Origin: Daldinia sp. FL1419
Taxonomy: Eukaryota > Ascomycota > Sordariomycetes > Xylariales > Hypoxylaceae
Length of the DNA stretch: 64,000 bases
Reading direction: 5' to 3'
Assembly: GCA_025201765.1 (NCBI GenBank)
Contig: MU623343.1
Coordinates: forward strand, 372,001-436,000
Positions 23,448 through 35,598 of this stretch are shown one piece after another. The notes under the pieces are model-generated. The model was given only the letters and a program-made list of their open reading frames with translations. It had not been told where the DNA came from and searched no databases. Both the position numbers and the translations under genes were made by a program. Position 1 is the first letter of the stretch; each line of letters begins with the position of its first letter.

Positions 23448-25750
23448 TTAGGATTGAAGGTTGGAAGGTCGAGGAGGTCTGGAGACTGAGAACCCTCTTT
23501 CTGTTGTACCTGATTCCTTGGATACCCCTGCCCATAGCTCTTGTAGGGAAAAGGAGCGCATTGAAGGCCTTGGCGTTGTGGCGTCAGGAGTTTCAACTGT
23601 AGAGGTCCCTGTCTGCGCTTGCCTCGGTGAGCCGTAATATAGATCGGATTCACGGAAAGAATAGTCATCCCACCGCGGATGCAAAGACTTCGTATTGGTA
23701 TCAATAGGCGCTTCCGGGGAGAATGCACCGGACCCTGAAGATTCCAGTGAGCTAGCTTCATAGGATGATCTTAAGCGATCCATGGAACTAAGGTCTGCGT
23801 ATAGACTATCCGAATGTGTCTGCTGGGGTAGATTATGTCCCTGAAAGAGATCCATGGAATGTTGGGGAGAGAAACGACTATGTCGGGGAGGCCTATAGTA
23901 GCTTCGACCTGAAACCGAAATCGAATCATGGCGAGAGCCGTTGCCGCCGTCCGAATGATATGTAGATTCGCGATATACAGAATCTCGATAAGTGTCGTTG
24001 TCTGGGGACGGCGAAAGCTCAGGACGATCTGGCAGATTAGTTCTCATAGTTTCCCGCCGACGAAGCTGGCGAAGACTGTAAACCTAGTAAAATTTGTCAG
24101 TTCGTGTGTAAACTACGTTCCGCTATTGACTTCGTATTGACGTACTGAAGGAGCTGGGTTAATCGGCCGCTGACAACACAACTTGCCCGATTGTATAATG
24201 GTTGGGATGAAAAATCCAAAGAAGAGTATACAAGCATGTGTGAGAAGAATTAGATATCCCACGGCACTCCTCGCATTATTCGATGTAACTCCCGGCACAA
24301 ATGCTATCATGCATAATACAGTCGCCAGCCGAGTAATTGCAGATACGACCTCGATCGAAAACAAGCTATATGCCTGGAATTGAATAATGCATATCAGTAA
24401 GACAAGTTCGCACGTCCCAAGGGCCGCTAGTTGTGCTCGTCCTGATATTTGAAGCCCGCCAATGGCGACACCACGAATAAATACCAGTACAAAAAGAACG
24501 ATAACAAATAATTTATGCTGTTGAGTTAACCCATCCGATGAGGATATTTGGTGATATTGCTTACGCCCGTTGAATATCAGAATACCTAAACTTCGTGTTG
24601 GAATCTGCAAGAATAGCCAAGTAAATGCGACTAAGATACTTAGAATGAAAGCTGAGGCAAGCAGAATATGCCATGACGGGAGATGCGACGCGTTGTCAAG
24701 TTGGTAACACGAAAGTGTTATTAGGGGTAACATGAAATACGATAAAACAACGTGTAAGGTGCGATTAAAAGTGCGAAGCAGACCTGTATCCGAACCGACG
24801 GGTCGGTTCACGAGCCAGAATATTTCCATGCAAACGGCTGTGAAAGCTGCAATAGCAACGATGAGAACGACCATATTAAACCATGTCTCCATCGTCGTGG
24901 GTGCGCCGACAATTTGAGTCATCAACTCGAGGCCGAACGTCCCGCCATAAGTGCCATTTATTTGATAAATGCCATCGTTGACACTAACATAAGTAAAATT
25001 CTGAGGTATCAAGCCATCAGCAAAAAGTGATGTCCATCCTAGACGGCTTACCGCTGGCTGATAAAAGCCGGGGTAAAAGAGACTAAGACTTCCCGTGAGG
25101 AAGATGAACTGGAGATACTGCAAGCAATCGGCAAACCCTGGTAGAATGGCCCGTAGAGAAGCGTCTACCGACTGAGAACTATCACGGACATATCTAGCGA
25201 CGCCTACAAGTAATACAAACAAGAGAATGCTTAGTGGTAGGTATCGTAGCGCTCCTCGCAAAGCAAGGCTAATCTCAGGGGTAATGTTGGCCTGCAAACA
25301 ACCCCTTTCTTCTTCACCGGCGTCGAGTAGATATATCGTAGTGTGAAAAGTAGAGAGAGAATGGAAAGCCGTAGTATCAATGGCTGTCTCAAGGTCTAGG
25401 ACAGATTGGTTGCTAGCCTTTGAAAACGACCGGCAAGTTGCATTAATATTGGTACGGCGAGAACTCGAGTGGCCAAGCATATCGAGATCAACATTTATGG
25501 TTGTTAACCCGGTGTGCCATCCATCGCATTCGCTGTCGCTTGCCCGGCGACCAACGCGTAAAGAAATCCGATCGTGGGTTTTATCAACATGCAATAAACG
25601 GGCAGATAGACTTTCCGGGACGAAACTATTCGCATCAGGCGTATAAGCGTCGCAGTGTCGCCATTGTACGTACGCCGCTGATGTGCAGACAGCCAAAAGT
25701 GGAAATATGACGAAGTGAACCGTCGCAGCGTTAGATGAGTTCACCATCAT
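23448..25750 (-). CDS. TRP-like / flavin carrier (FLC) family membrane protein
   Basis: Exons 25750-24146 and 24083-23448 (62-bp intron) join to 746 residues. Residues 1-25 look like a signal peptide. The next about 140 residues form a Cys-containing lumenal region consistent with the ML-like domain of this family. About nine membrane segments follow (from LPLSILLFVLLVGVARYV to YLILLTHACILFFGFFIPTII), as in fungal TRP-like Flc/Pkd2 proteins. Blocks such as LQYLQFIFLTGSLSLFYPGF and SWLF/FNGRKQYHQI are family-like. The last 200 residues are a Ser/Tyr/Arg-rich cytosolic tail. Related proteins are implicated in FAD import into the ER, calcium homeostasis and cell-wall integrity; which applies here is unknown. 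Two ATGs are adjacent at the start (25750, 25747). Confidence 0.8.
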
Positions 25751-26489
25751 AAGGGTTTATAATTTTAGAAAGAAAAGAGATGAAATAATTTACACATCTG
25801 TTTAGACGGCGTTGAGCTTAAACTCAACAACGACTTTTGTTGATATTAAGAGAAGAAGAAGAAAAGGATAAATGTTCAAGTCGGCGACATGCCCCTTCGT
25901 ATCCAACTAAGCTGCTAAGTTAGAAAATTTCCAAGGCTTCGGCACTTCTACATATAAGTTCTGAATATAGGCCGTATGCGCTATACCGGGATGTTCCCAG
26001 CCCGAAGCAGACCCCTAAGCCCGCCGAGAAAGTTTAGGTTAGGTACCTACCTTACCAACCCAATCAAGAGGTAATACATAGGTACCTAAGGTATGGGTCC
26101 AGTGGACTTGAAACACGTATCGCACGTGATTTTACCTAAGAAGACCTTTTTTTTTTTTAACCTAGACCCGAAAAAGCGGAAGCCGTTGAGTTGTCGACCC
26201 GCCCTCGCTTTTATCTGATCAACCATAGATCCGGCTAGCCCTATACGAGAAGCTGCGTTGAGTTGAGTTACGCACGACAAAGCTGCTATGTTAATGTGTG
26301 CCTCCTAGTTTACCTAGAGGTACCCATGATTCTTTTTTTTATAGAAGAAAAGAGAAAGAAAGGAAGAAATACACGATAAATCTAGCTTCAAACAACCCCT
26401 TACTATTATTACAGCTATTGCCGTTCTATGATTACAACATATCCACTTTACACGGCAATTCATTTTTTCTTTTCAAGTCTCCCTTCAAC
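25751..26489. other. Divergent promoter region, FLC-like / DUF4267
   Basis: No gene recognised. TAGGTACC motifs at 26040-26053 and 26080-26090. An upstream in-frame extension of the DUF4267 gene to 26298 is open but has no conserved content. Confidence 0.45.
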
Positions 26490-26915
26490 ATGGCTGCGTT
26501 TTCCTCGTTCTCTTCTTATATTCTTGGCACAGCATGCTTCGCCCGCGGGCTTATGGCTATACTCTCGCCTGAGAAGGAATACGATAATATCGGCTTGCCG
26601 ATTGACTTTCACACCGAAGTTCCTCATTCGACTGACCCAGACGAAGATATCGATGATTCTAGCATTAGCTTCACGTCACCACTCATGTATTTTAAGGGTA
26701 TCCGAGAGATGAGCTACGGTTTGACCCTGGTTGCTTTGGAATGGCAGGGAAATACCGCTGCTGTCACGACATTTGCGGCCATTCTATCTTTGGTGAGGCT
26801 TGGAGATGGCTTGGTCGTTTGGGTAAACGGGGGAGACAAAATGAAGTTCAAGGCTATGGGACACTGGGTTACAAGTGTCAGTTTCCTCGGATGGGTAATT
26901 CGGAGGTGGAGGTAA
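26490..26915 (+). CDS. DUF4267-type small membrane protein
   Basis: Single-exon gene of 141 residues. Start and end match the DUF4267 pattern of small fungal and bacterial membrane proteins: an N-terminal helix (SYILGTACFARGLMAILSPE), the block LMYFKGIREMSYGLTLVALEWQGNTAAVTTFAAILSLVRLGDG and a C-terminal helix ending in RRWR. About four membrane segments. I chose the ATG at 26490 because it begins just before the first helix; an in-frame ATG at 26298 would add 64 unconserved residues. Function unknown. Confidence 0.75.
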   Translation: MAAFSSFSSYILGTACFARGLMAILSPEKEYDNIGLPIDFHTEVPHSTDPDEDIDDSSISFTSPLMYFKGIREMSYGLTLVALEWQGNTAAVTTFAAILSLVRLGDGLVVWVNGGDKMKFKAMGHWVTSVSFLGWVIRRWR

Positions 26916-27811
26916 CGAAGTGATTCCGAACGATCAACCCCCAAGGCTAGGCTAGGTTATCCCACCGATAATAGAGAGATGGCTTGATCTACTGTGGATC
27001 ATTTTCCCCGCGGTTATCCCATCCCTGAAGCATATCATTATGATTTTCGAGACACTTGCTACGCCGTCGATTATCATATCAAAAACGTCAAAAGGAAACC
27101 GCGCGGGCGCCAATCTCTCGCATACACTATATATCTACCTCCTAAGCATATGTACTCCCTGTTCAAATTGCCTTATCATTCCATGAAGATCTCCAACACC
27201 AAGATACGATACAAATGCGACAGGAGTAATGAATATCAAAACGTATAACGTCTATGCCGGCCAGGCCTCTCACGAGAAACACCCTCGGTAGTCGGTATAT
27301 TTCTCAGGAAAGGATCAAGCACATACGGGCGAATCCTTCATACTTCTACATAGGTAGCCGAGAGATAGAATAAGGTCTACCGCCCCAGCAATTACAGCGC
27401 CCTGAGTCATAAAAGTAGAATCGAATCACTGAGATAGTCAATCTTATGCGACTCTTGGGGGGCATATATCATAGCGCATTACTGGTCTCATTTGCTATAA
27501 CCGTAGTGAGTACTATCGTCGATGTAGTCGATTTACACAAGACAGGGAAAGAAGAGGCGAAGAAAGATATATAAGCATTCAAAAGTTTTCGTAATATCGT
27601 CAAGCCTCTGAGAGAGTTACTCGAGGTAGCATATATCTTATCGCCAGCATCAAAAGAAAGTAACTCCCTTGAACCCCACGTATAACAACGACATCCAGTA
27701 ATCAGCATACACGCTATCGAATACCCCCGCGACCCAAACCCCTATAAAACGATCGACGGGCATGTAGGTAAGACACACCCCTTTTCCTTGACCTGTCACC
27801 ACCCCCCCTGC
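26916..27811. other. Intergenic region, no gene recognised
   Basis: Short open frames (26994-27248, 27469-27708) have no domain. C-rich run at 27804-27810. Confidence 0.45.
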
Positions 27812-30309
27812 TCACACACAGTGTATCGTCTCATAACCAACTCGCGACACGCTCAGCGCAGTACGGATGTGCTCCATGGTCAAAACCCCGTTCTCGTGAC
27901 TTGCTAATAGTTGAGCGGTTTTGATGACGTTCTTGATCTCCCGCCCATTGATAGGGATGGACTGCAATTCGAAGAAGTTATGCGGAAGCAACGTGGACTG
28001 CTGGTGGGAATTCTGGATAAACCGTTCCCAAATCTGTCGGCGCGCCGGTACGTCGAGGACGGGGTAGTGGATGGTCAGGTGGATTCTGCTCTGGAACGCG
28101 GGGTCCATGGCTTCGACTCGGTTGGTGGTCATGAATAGCATGCCGCGGTAATACTCGAGCAGCCGCAAGAATATAGCGACGATGCTGTTCCGGCCGAGAC
28201 TGTCGTTACTGCGCTCGGCGAGAATAACGTCGCATTCGTCTAGCAGGAGAACCGCATCCCACTTGGCGGCTGTTTCTAAAATCATCTTGAGATTCTCTTC
28301 AACCGCGTCGGGTTCAGCCCCAAGCTCTCCGGCGCCCATCTGGTATAGAGGTCGCCTTAGCTTTTCCGATACTACACGGTTGATATGTTAGAAATCGTAG
28401 GCTCAGGGGTACCGGCCACCCAATACTAGGTAGGTACTTACCAGCTTCCGCTGTGAGAGTTTTGCCAACGCCTGGGGGGCCTTCAAGAAGCATACTGATA
28501 CCCTGGCCTATGATTGATTGTTAGGTTTCTTCATACCAATGTGCTAAAGCTTAGGGCGTAGTGTATAATACCTTTGCCTTCGATCACGTCATCGAACCGA
28601 TCCTTGTTCTCGATATGACTCTCGACAAATGTCATGATTAGATTCTTGTAGCCTCCAGCCAGCACTAGGCTATCGAAAGCATCATCTCGCCATTGGATGT
28701 CTTGGATATTGTCGATATGAAATACGACTAAGATATTGTAAGTGATATGGAATCAAGTTCATTTCGTCAAAACACCTACCCCATTTTTTGATCTTGAAGC
28801 AGTATCCTCGTACGTATCCGGTACACAAGTGCAACAAATCGTCGGTGAGCTCTTGCGCCCGTGCTGACATTCAAGTTTAGTTATTTTCTTGGTTCAAGCT
28901 TACAGTATCACTCACAATGCTTGATAACACGTCTTGGTCCAGCCCTATGGATTATAGGCAGAGGCGGCGGAGCTTGTGGAGGGGGCAGAGGCGGTCCCTG
29001 TCTGTGGTAAGCGTCTAGTCTTTACTGTCGTACAATACGGGCCCAACTGTAGCACTTACGTTTGGTCTCACAGGAGGGTTGGGGTAAGGAGGGACGGGCT
29101 TGTGTGCTTGGTCGGACACCATCATCCCAGGCTTCAAGAGACTGGAGTCCAGGGGTATCAGGTCGATACAGCCGTCCGTAAAGGTCGCATACGATGAAGG
29201 ATCCACCACAATTCTTCCGTCAACCTATATAAATATTAGATGCCCATTCCCCGAAAGGTCTCTATATTGGTACTAACATTGCGCTTTTGCTTTCCATCTA
29301 TGACTATACCTTTATAGGCACCATAGTAGTACGGCTTAAGGTGGATATCTCTAAATTTTTCGCCTCGCTTCCTGAGGGTTTCCTTAACCTCCTCTAGCCT
29401 TGGATGGTATGAGGCGGGGAAGATGTCCAAGTCGCTAACTTTCATCGTCCCTGGGAAGTTAAAGATCAGAAGGATTTTTGACTGATAACCAGAGGTATCT
29501 CCGTCATAATCAATCTCGTTGACTGTCACTTGGAAGTATTGACCACCAGGCCCTGGGAAGTATTGAGCTCGTTGGAGCCTGTAGATGCGGTCATACCCGT
29601 CTTCGAAGGTGTAGACATCGATACCAGGTTTGAAGATAGTCCACAGATAATCGAAAGTAATGACACCATTCTCGTTGAGATCATTGCTTTGTGAGATGGT
29701 CTCTCTCAATTCCGATCTTAGGACCTTTCGCAACAGGCGCGCATGGCTCTTACTAACGGGGTCTTCTATCTCACGAACAATCTTCTCGAGACGGTTCCAT
29801 TCGTAGAAAAAACAGTGAAACGGGGCCCTAAATACCAACTTCTTGAGCGTTGTCGTTATTCCAGAATACTCTTTGAATAGTTCACCGAGCATCGATTTCA
29901 GGTAAGAACTTTGAATGACGATCGAATGGAGAACCATTGGTTTTCCATCGTTATGATTCCTCTGCATGCGGATTAGAAGTGCATGGCGCCTGCTTTCATT
30001 CTCCTCTTCTGCCGACGGACCTATGTCCTTTGGCAACTCATCCACCCAATTGATACAGCAAGCACACTTGGATTCACCCTCGTACAACGTTTTAACATTG
30101 CAAAGCTGCCCGGGGCCATCACTGTCTGGGGCGTCGTCTTCAGTAGCAGAAGCGTCCGAGCCAAGCTCCGACCAATCCGCGATACTAGTCTCCAACATGT
30201 TGTGAAGCTGAGATCCCGGAGACTCGGAAGAAGTTAGTTCACGATCCAGCGAAATTCTCAACACGTTACTCACGTCTTCAGTACCGCTTTCGATGTCAGA
30301 TTCCGCCAT
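27812..30309 (-). CDS. DUF7025 / AAA+ ATPase
   Basis: Seven exons (30309-29278, 29224-29060, 28997-28916, 28863-28780, 28727-28572, 28507-28442, 28371-27812) with introns of 52-70 bp join to 714 residues. The N-terminal half holds a charged stretch and the DUF7025 region found in many fungal AAA proteins (FDYLWTIFKPGIDVYTFED ... YKGIVIDGKQKR). The AAA module has LLEGPPGVGKTLTAEA (Walker A, about 516-523), VLLLDECDVIL (Walker B, about 570-577), the SIVAIFLRLLEYYRGMLFMTTNR sensor-1 block and an RIH arginine-finger region, and ends with the helical lid. The usual family has DEAD where this has DECD; catalytic Asp and Glu are kept. The true ATG is 30309. The substrate of this fungal family is unknown. 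All introns close in frame, so the gene looks functional. Confidence 0.87.
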
Positions 30310-31027
30310 CAAGTCCCAGCTCTCAGTTGCAAGCAGACTAGGAATAAGGAAGAGAGGGGAAACTTGCGTAACAGCCCTCCCGCCACCGCAGCTTAGTTTT
30401 GTATCACGAGTATCGAGTTATAGGATTATACGTGGTGTAACCTTCCAGCATAAGAGCCTCAGTCTCGATAGGCTACCGTCCCGGAATCAGGAAATCCGCG
30501 AATCGCTTAATGCATGTAATCATATAGTGCGACCACATGGGCTATGTTTATTGGCCCTTCACTCATGCAATAGCAATCGCCTCACTGCAACGACAATCCC
30601 ACAGAGCCATAGGCAATTCAATCAGCCGACTCTTCTGAAGCAGGCTTTAGTCATTGATGGTGTATCTATATGGTGTATCTATATGGCGTATTAATATGTG
30701 TAACCTGAAACGAACTGCCTATAGGTGTGCTACGTAGCAGGTTGACAACAGGCGTGCTTACTTGTGCAATACAGCCGTACTCCTCTTCCACTTGAGAGTA
30801 TTCTTTTAAATTACACAGTGGATAATAGCAAACTGGTGCCCGTCTGCTTTGTGGAATCAGGCTGGGGAGGCGGGATTATTGCGGCACATATTGTAAATAC
30901 CTAGGTAGTTATGTAACGTTGAACTGAACACCAAGGCATCGTGGCAGTAAGACCGACTATCAGGCAGGTATATCTTATTTTTATAGTGATATATGATAGG
31001 GTGAGTAAGGCCAGCGAGTTCTATTGC
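30310..31027. other. Intergenic region
   Basis: No gene recognised. A short direct repeat of about 15 bp built on GGTGTATCTATAT occurs at 30659-30690. Confidence 0.45.
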
Positions 31028-32578
31028 TTATAACCCTTGCGACTGATCCGATGTAGTTAGTGTTTGTAATACTTCTCTGCTCCACTCGATCGTATTCACC
31101 TGTGATGTTGGGGGCCAATGATCGCGGTCCGATTCAAGGTCGCGGACCACCTTCCAACTCGATACCTGCGTCTGAGCTTTGGCTCCTCTTTGGGCAACCC
31201 GTAGTGGAATCTGGACGAACCGTAAGTCGCCGAACTCTACCTGGATAGGACTTGACATACTTGTATAGCTCGGCTTCTCTTCTTCCTGGTCGTATCCCAC
31301 AAGAAACGCAGAATAAAGTCGGAAAAGAAAGCGACCAATAACGCCTAACCACCCCCGCCCTTCTAACAGCTCACTTCTGAGACCGCTTCGTGTTGAACTA
31401 CGATCACCATCGGTGTTATCATTCAAGGCGCCTGCTTTCAGGTGTTAGAACTTTATACGAAGGATTAGCGGGGTTCGCGAACCTGCATGTCCTCTTGCAT
31501 CCTCGTCGAAAGCATGCCGGAACCCATAGCCTAGTCTCACTAACGTATTTCCGATGACGTGCACCAACAGGCCAAGGGCAAGTACTAGAGGTACGAGCTG
31601 ACTGGCCGAGTTTACGGTGTTAATACCCCGGATGTCATTATACCGAAGTGTTATTTCGGCACCAGAGACAAAGACACCAAAGGGAAAGAAACTCCAGCCC
31701 TGCAAGAAAATATGCTGAAATATTTTGCGAGCAGTCATTTTCTCATCGGTAGGCCTCGCAGCCCTCGACATTACATGTATATCGTTAATAGCAGGGATTG
31801 GTGAGACAGGACCTCCCGTCTCTCTCTCTTCTCGGGCTACTTTGCGAAAATATCGGGATACTAGACGAGTGGGTACCTATCTATAAGTATTACTTCAATT
31901 ATGACTTGTTGTTCTACCGTGTCTTGCTTTCCGATAGGCTATTAATATTAGATGTGCTTTCGACTTACACAAAAACAATACCAGAGTTTGACCTGCGGTT
32001 GCTAGGATAGCTGCGCCAAAGGCGATATCCGATATCGTCCAGAGGACTTTATTGAGGGTTCTAAACCAGCCCCGAAGACTGACTTTGGCGAAGAAGAATC
32101 CGAACTCGTCCTCGCAGTTAGACGTTGGCAAGACGTCTAATCCTAACCACCAGAACCATGTGAAGTAAAAACAGAACGACCCCCAAAGGAGAACGGCGAT
32201 ACTACTCTGTAAGTCAACGACAGGCAAGTCGGTACCAACAATGTTTACCACAAGTTGTGGGGCAAGAAGGAAGAAAAGGAGGTATGCCTCTGGAGCAAAC
32301 AGAGTCCTTGTCGTGCTTTCCCTGACGAGCACAACGAAATTGGCGAGGATGAAGGTGATAGTAGAACTAGTGATGGCTTTGAAAGCCGGTTTCACTGATG
32401 GCCTTGCGAGTACAATCGCAATAAACTGCAGGTAAAGACCAAGTCGCACGCCGAGCCTAAACTGTAGAGTTAGTAGATAGGTATATACAAATTGTATAGT
32501 ATAGGAATAACCACCAACTAACCCGTATAGATCCGAGTTGCCCTCAATTGGGCAACCTTGGCTATTGTCTGCCATCAT
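31028..32578 (-). CDS. Multi-pass membrane protein, fungal family of unknown function (paralogue A)
   Basis: Exons 32578-32523, 32456-31969, 31860-31483 and 31431-31028 join to 441 residues. The N-terminus EGNSDLYGLGVRLGLYLQF matches paralogue B across the divergent promoter (DGDADSYGIGIRLGLYAQ), as does the later GWFRT block after a Cys-containing loop. About six or seven hydrophobic segments and a polar C-terminal tail (about 130 residues). The first acceptor lies just after a CTAAC-type branch site and reads TTTAG; using the nearby ACAG would break the conserved GVRLGLY. The acceptors of exons 3 and 4 are the least certain; several in-frame alternatives exist for exon 3. Fungal genomes carry many such proteins, none characterised to my knowledge. 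Confidence 0.65.
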
Positions 32579-32971
32579 TACAACATGTTGTCGGATCCGT
32601 TTAGATGCTTTTGTTAAGTGAGCAGTTCAGCACTCACAATTCGCTTCTTAAATGGGATGTCTACTAAAACTTAAGCCAGCTAATGTTATCTAAAAAGAAG
32701 TTATAGCGATTCTGCTGTGCGGCTGAGGCAACAAACGATAGTGATGTGCAGAATAATCCAGAACGTCCCGGCAACACCATAACAACCCGCTAAGGCCAAT
32801 TAAGTTGTCGTCATTTTTCAGCTTTCAGCTCTTGAAGGTACGTATCATACAGGTATCTATTGTTTAGGTAGGTAGGTATCAGGCATTCATATTACTCTAG
32901 ATTAATATCGAACTAAAAGCTTCCTAATAATTGGCCGGGGTTAAAGAGACTACCTACTTGAACCACCTTAA
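32579..32971. promoter_or_regulatory. Divergent promoter between two paralogues
   Basis: 393 bp between the starts of paralogues A and B, which point away from each other. Includes a TAGGTAGGTAGGTAT motif at 32864-32879. A shared bidirectional promoter is inferred from geometry only. Confidence 0.5.
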
Positions 32972-33778
32972 ATGATGGAATCCTTTGAAAACTGCGAGAT
33001 GGATGGTGATGCCGACTCCTATGGTATTGGAATTAGGCTCGGTCTCTATGCTCAATATTTGGCCATACTTCTTGTAACGCTATTTGTGCAGGAGGAAGAA
33101 GCTGTGAACCGAACCATCAATCTACTTCTACAGATAGCTATATTCGCTGGCATGCTTCTTTCTACAAATGCGGGCACAATCCATGCCTTCGAGGTTATCA
33201 TCGTTTTCTGGCTGCTACTAGGTGCGCTTTCGAGTCTTACAGGAAGCGGTATTGCTGGCATGAAGTCCTTCTCGGGTACTTGTCGGCTCCTATTTTATAC
33301 GGCGCTTTCATCGTATAGCTGCTGGTTCTTTTTCGTTGGACAAGAAACTATGCAAGAGACTCCATGTACACAGATCGTATTCTTTGGCGAGTCCACATTG
33401 GACGGCTGGTTCCGGACGTTCGGAAAAATAACTTCGATTGTTAGCCTTGTTGCCACTATCGGATTACTTACGTGGTCTGTGGTTGCTTGTGTCAAGAAAG
33501 GGGGCGGGCAGAAACCACATTATCGTTTCCGAAGACCTCAAACCGAGATTACACTGATGCTTCTCTCGATCGCCATGATTGCTTTATCTATTGCGTCAAC
33601 CGAGTACATAATAAGAGCAAATCATCTCAGTGGCGTAGATGATATATTTGACGTTGGGCAGATATTAGCGTTTCTCGTGGGGGTTTTCCAGTTGCTTAAT
33701 CTCCTGATCCCTATATTTTTTGAGCGCCGTGTCTGGGCTCCTCGATGCTGGCTTCTGTTTGGACGGCATCTTACCTGA
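32972..33778 (+). CDS. Multi-pass membrane protein, fungal family of unknown function (paralogue B)
   Basis: Single-exon gene of 268 residues with two adjacent ATGs at the start. It opens with a Cys and Asp-rich segment and the block DSYGIGIRLGLYAQYLAILL shared with paralogue A, then about seven membrane segments. A lumenal or extracellular loop with two Cys (QETPCTQ) precedes GWFRTFGKI. It is shorter than A, lacking the long soluble tail, and has no introns where A has one inside the conserved YG|VR block. Head-to-head arrangement and similarity imply a local duplication followed by divergence. Function unknown. Confidence 0.75.
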   Translation: MMESFENCEMDGDADSYGIGIRLGLYAQYLAILLVTLFVQEEEAVNRTINLLLQIAIFAGMLLSTNAGTIHAFEVIIVFWLLLGALSSLTGSGIAGMKSFSGTCRLLFYTALSSYSCWFFFVGQETMQETPCTQIVFFGESTLDGWFRTFGKITSIVSLVATIGLLTWSVVACVKKGGGQKPHYRFRRPQTEITLMLLSIAMIALSIASTEYIIRANHLSGVDDIFDVGQILAFLVGVFQLLNLLIPIFFERRVWAPRCWLLFGRHLT

Positions 33779-34187
33779 TTGGAATACCGGGTAGCATCAC
33801 GTTATGTGCAAGGCAATTGATTATACTCAAAAAACACTAGAGTGTGAATGTATTTGACATTGGTATTGCGTGGCTTACTTAGGTAGGCTAAGGATGTGTT
33901 ACGATTTTTTATCACCTCACTTCCTTGTCCTCTTATGCATTGTCATGCCTTTTTATTTGAATATATTCACGCTAACAATAGCCATAGCTTTTATATTAGC
34001 ATGACCGGGGAACCGGGGAGTTACTATGTAGCAAAGTACGTCTCATAAGAGCGTAGTGCATACGTGTTTACAGCTTACAAGCCGAAGGGTGGTTAGAAAG
34101 AACCGGAAATTTTGCATAAAGATACGCCTAATTCTATCTGTTGGAAGAAAGTTCCAGCGTGAAGCTAATGAAATCCTCTATCGGCTT
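33779..34187. other. Convergent 3' intergenic region
   Basis: About 0.4 kb with no gene recognised; the open frame 34141-34476 on the plus strand is antisense to the MFS gene. Confidence 0.45.
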
Positions 34188-35598
34188 CTATGTACTTAGT
34201 TCTGTGCGAGCATACCACGAGCCCGCCACAAAGAAAGCGCTTAACAGCATAATACAACCAGCCCATATTTGCATATACAAGTATCGCCCATCTGCAACAT
34301 CTATCAGCGCCCCAGCAATTGGTGGTCCTGTTAGACATGCAAAGGAGCCAACTGTCATGATCATGCCTGACCGAGTGCCTACTTTACTCAGATCCTTGGT
34401 TAAAGATGGCAGGCCAGCCATGGCGATAGTCTGGACGCCGCCATTAATGATTCCAGATAAAACGGCGAAGGCGTAGAGGGCACCCGGATCCCGGATACCA
34501 ATCCAGCCAAAGTATAAGGCGCTCGCACTAATAGCAAGCGGCACCAGTGTTCGAAACGGCCCGAGATACGCGTCGGAGACGAGTGCTGGTATTATTCTCC
34601 CGGGTACACCGACTGCGTTGGCGATGAATAGTGTATTAAGCGAAGTTGTTGACTCCATATGTAAGATTGTCCTCCCGTAGTGGTTTATCTAGCGAGACCA
34701 TTAGTTCATATATGTAATTACAAGAAGACTGAGGATGTAAAATGTAAAGACGTAATGGTGCTCACATAATTATACACGAGATATACACTCCATAAGACGC
34801 AAAAAGCGCCGGCCGTATATAATGAGTAGGGTAGTTCCTTGAACGCAACCCATTCGACTATTGGGCCCCTTGGCCGCGGTGGTAGCCGCGTGCGCGCAAA
34901 AATCAACATTACAACCGCGTTGAACATGACTACAAAACCCATGATTCTCATGGTCCAAGGAAATCCTATCTTCCCTGGAAGCTGCTGCGCGATGATGGGA
35001 AAAACCAGTCCGCCGGTAGCGCCGCCGCTCGTAACGAGGGCGATTGCGAGCGCGCGTTTCCGAGCAAAATACGTAGATACGCATGCGATAATGGGACAGT
35101 AGAGAATTCCGGCACCAAGCCCGCCGCATACCCCTTGGGCTAAGAAAAGCTGCCAGTACTGGGTGGCGATGGACGCCATGAAAACGGCGAGTATCTGCAG
35201 AACGGAGCCGATTACGATCAACGAGCGGAAGTAACCCGCGTCAAATAGACGGCCCGAGAACATGCCAATACAAGCCAGCAAGAAGACCTGCACGCTCCCC
35301 GTCCAGGATACAGCTGATAGCGGCAGACTCAACTCCTCCGTGTAGTAGTCCTGAAATATGCCATAGCTATTGAACCAGCCAAATGTGTTGAACAAGGCAA
35401 GGCTTGAAGCGGTTTTGTTAGAAGGATTGTTGCCATAATGGTGTAGAGGGTGTCTCACTGTCCGACAAAGACTTGAATCCACCCGGCGCCACCGTCTGGA
35501 GGCGGCGCGACGTCAACGGAGCCTACAACCGGGGCCGTCTCATTCTCACATGAGGCTGAGACGGTAACCCCCGAGGAGTCTTCCTTATCCGAACTCAT
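34188..35598 (-). CDS. MFS transporter, monocarboxylate-transporter-like
   Basis: Exons 35598-35459, 35402-34766 and 34688-34188 (introns 56 and 77 bp) join to 425 residues, 12 membrane segments, plasma membrane expected. The first exon encodes a polar tail ending in the family mark PPDGGAGWIQVFVG. Exon 2 continues LALFNTFGWFNSYGIFQDYY and the QGVCGGLGAGILYCPIIACVSTYFARKRALA block. Exon 3 has NGV-like VGVPGRIIPALVSDAYLGP and MTVGSFACLTGPPIAGALID. The splice from tyrosine 259 to the isoleucine at 34688 restores the family pattern; reading through the second intron soon meets a stop. Fungal members carry monocarboxylates, nicotinate, riboflavin or toxins; the substrate cannot be told. Confidence 0.85.

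Noticed and set aside
32457..32522. In-frame insertion after the YG motif in paralogue A
   Set aside because: It is an intron that happens to stay open; removing it restores the conserved GVRLGLY seen in paralogue B.
34718..34765. Continuation of the MFS frame past tyrosine 259
   Set aside because: Reads into an intron with a GTGAGC donor and stops soon; splicing to 34688 restores the family block.
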